Shown here: one piece after another, positions 14,353-14,438 of the stretch
Layout of the letters: every line of letters begins with the position of its first letter
How positions within the stretch are numbered: position 1 is the stretch's first letter
Source: Candidatus Bathyarchaeota archaeon
GTDB taxonomy: Archaea > Thermoproteota > Bathyarchaeia > Bathyarchaeales > DTEX01
NCBI GenBank assembly: GCA_018397055.1
Contig: JAGTQS010000042.1
Coordinates: 1 to 14,438, forward strand
DNA: 14,438 bases
Direction of reading: 5' to 3'
The notes under the pieces: generated by a model
The model's input: only the letters and a program-made list of their open reading frames with translations
Told to the model about the DNA's origin: nothing
The model's database searches: none
Program-made: the position numbers and the translations under genes

Positions 14353-14438
14353 TTTAGAATCGAATGTAAATTATTACACACCCTTATTAAGCTTGCGATA
14401 ACAGACAGTCTACATGTTGGTGATATAGTTGCGAATAA

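Overview
The window looks like a stretch of an uncultivated archaeal chromosome, probably of the TACK / Bathyarchaeia type. The signs are archaeal TATA boxes rather than -35/-10 promoters, short GGAGGTGA-like ribosome binding sites, archaeal families (COG1833 GIY-YIG protein, PadR-TRASH metal regulator, DUF4342 zinc-ribbon protein) and low-GC intergenic DNA. The lineage is inference; no rRNA or other phylogenetic marker is present.

Left third (1-4168), plus strand: two identical 134-bp non-autonomous transposable elements (MITEs; the first lacks 2 bp at the window edge) lie in and beside a decayed single-chain restriction-modification gene (about 219-2554). Pieces of this gene, a PD-(D/E)xK-like nuclease N-terminus and an N6-adenine methylase core with DFTCGSGT and NPPF motifs, can be chained across frames 0, 2, 0, 2, 0, 2. 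The second MITE sits inside the gene with a 6-bp target duplication; removing the element plus one duplication restores the local reading frame. The 3' end runs into a possible IS66-type transposase tail. Next comes an apparently intact exported, membrane-anchored surface protein of unknown function (2723-4168).

Middle (4169-6000): a geneless stretch of about 570 bp, then an ISH3/IS4-like DDE transposase on the minus strand, interrupted by one in-frame TAG.

Right part (6000-14438), ordinary chromosomal genes: a two-gene minus-strand operon for carbohydrate conversion (Gfo/Idh/MocA dehydrogenase, then a sugar phosphate isomerase/epimerase); a zinc-ribbon DUF4342 protein; a RimI-like acetyltransferase; a GIY-YIG COG1833 protein, divergent from a MoaD/ThiS-like ubiquitin fold protein; a copper-handling locus; and a long ECF-type substrate-binding membrane protein.

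The copper locus (10307-13102) is the most coherent functional unit. A PadR-family repressor fused to a TRASH metal-sensing domain is divergent from a CPH-type copper ATPase with a His-rich N-terminus and a C-terminal YHS domain. The shared promoter region has one nearly symmetric TATA box and nested palindromes. Between promoter and ATPase lies an unlisted 23-residue hydrophobic ORF with its own ribosome binding site.
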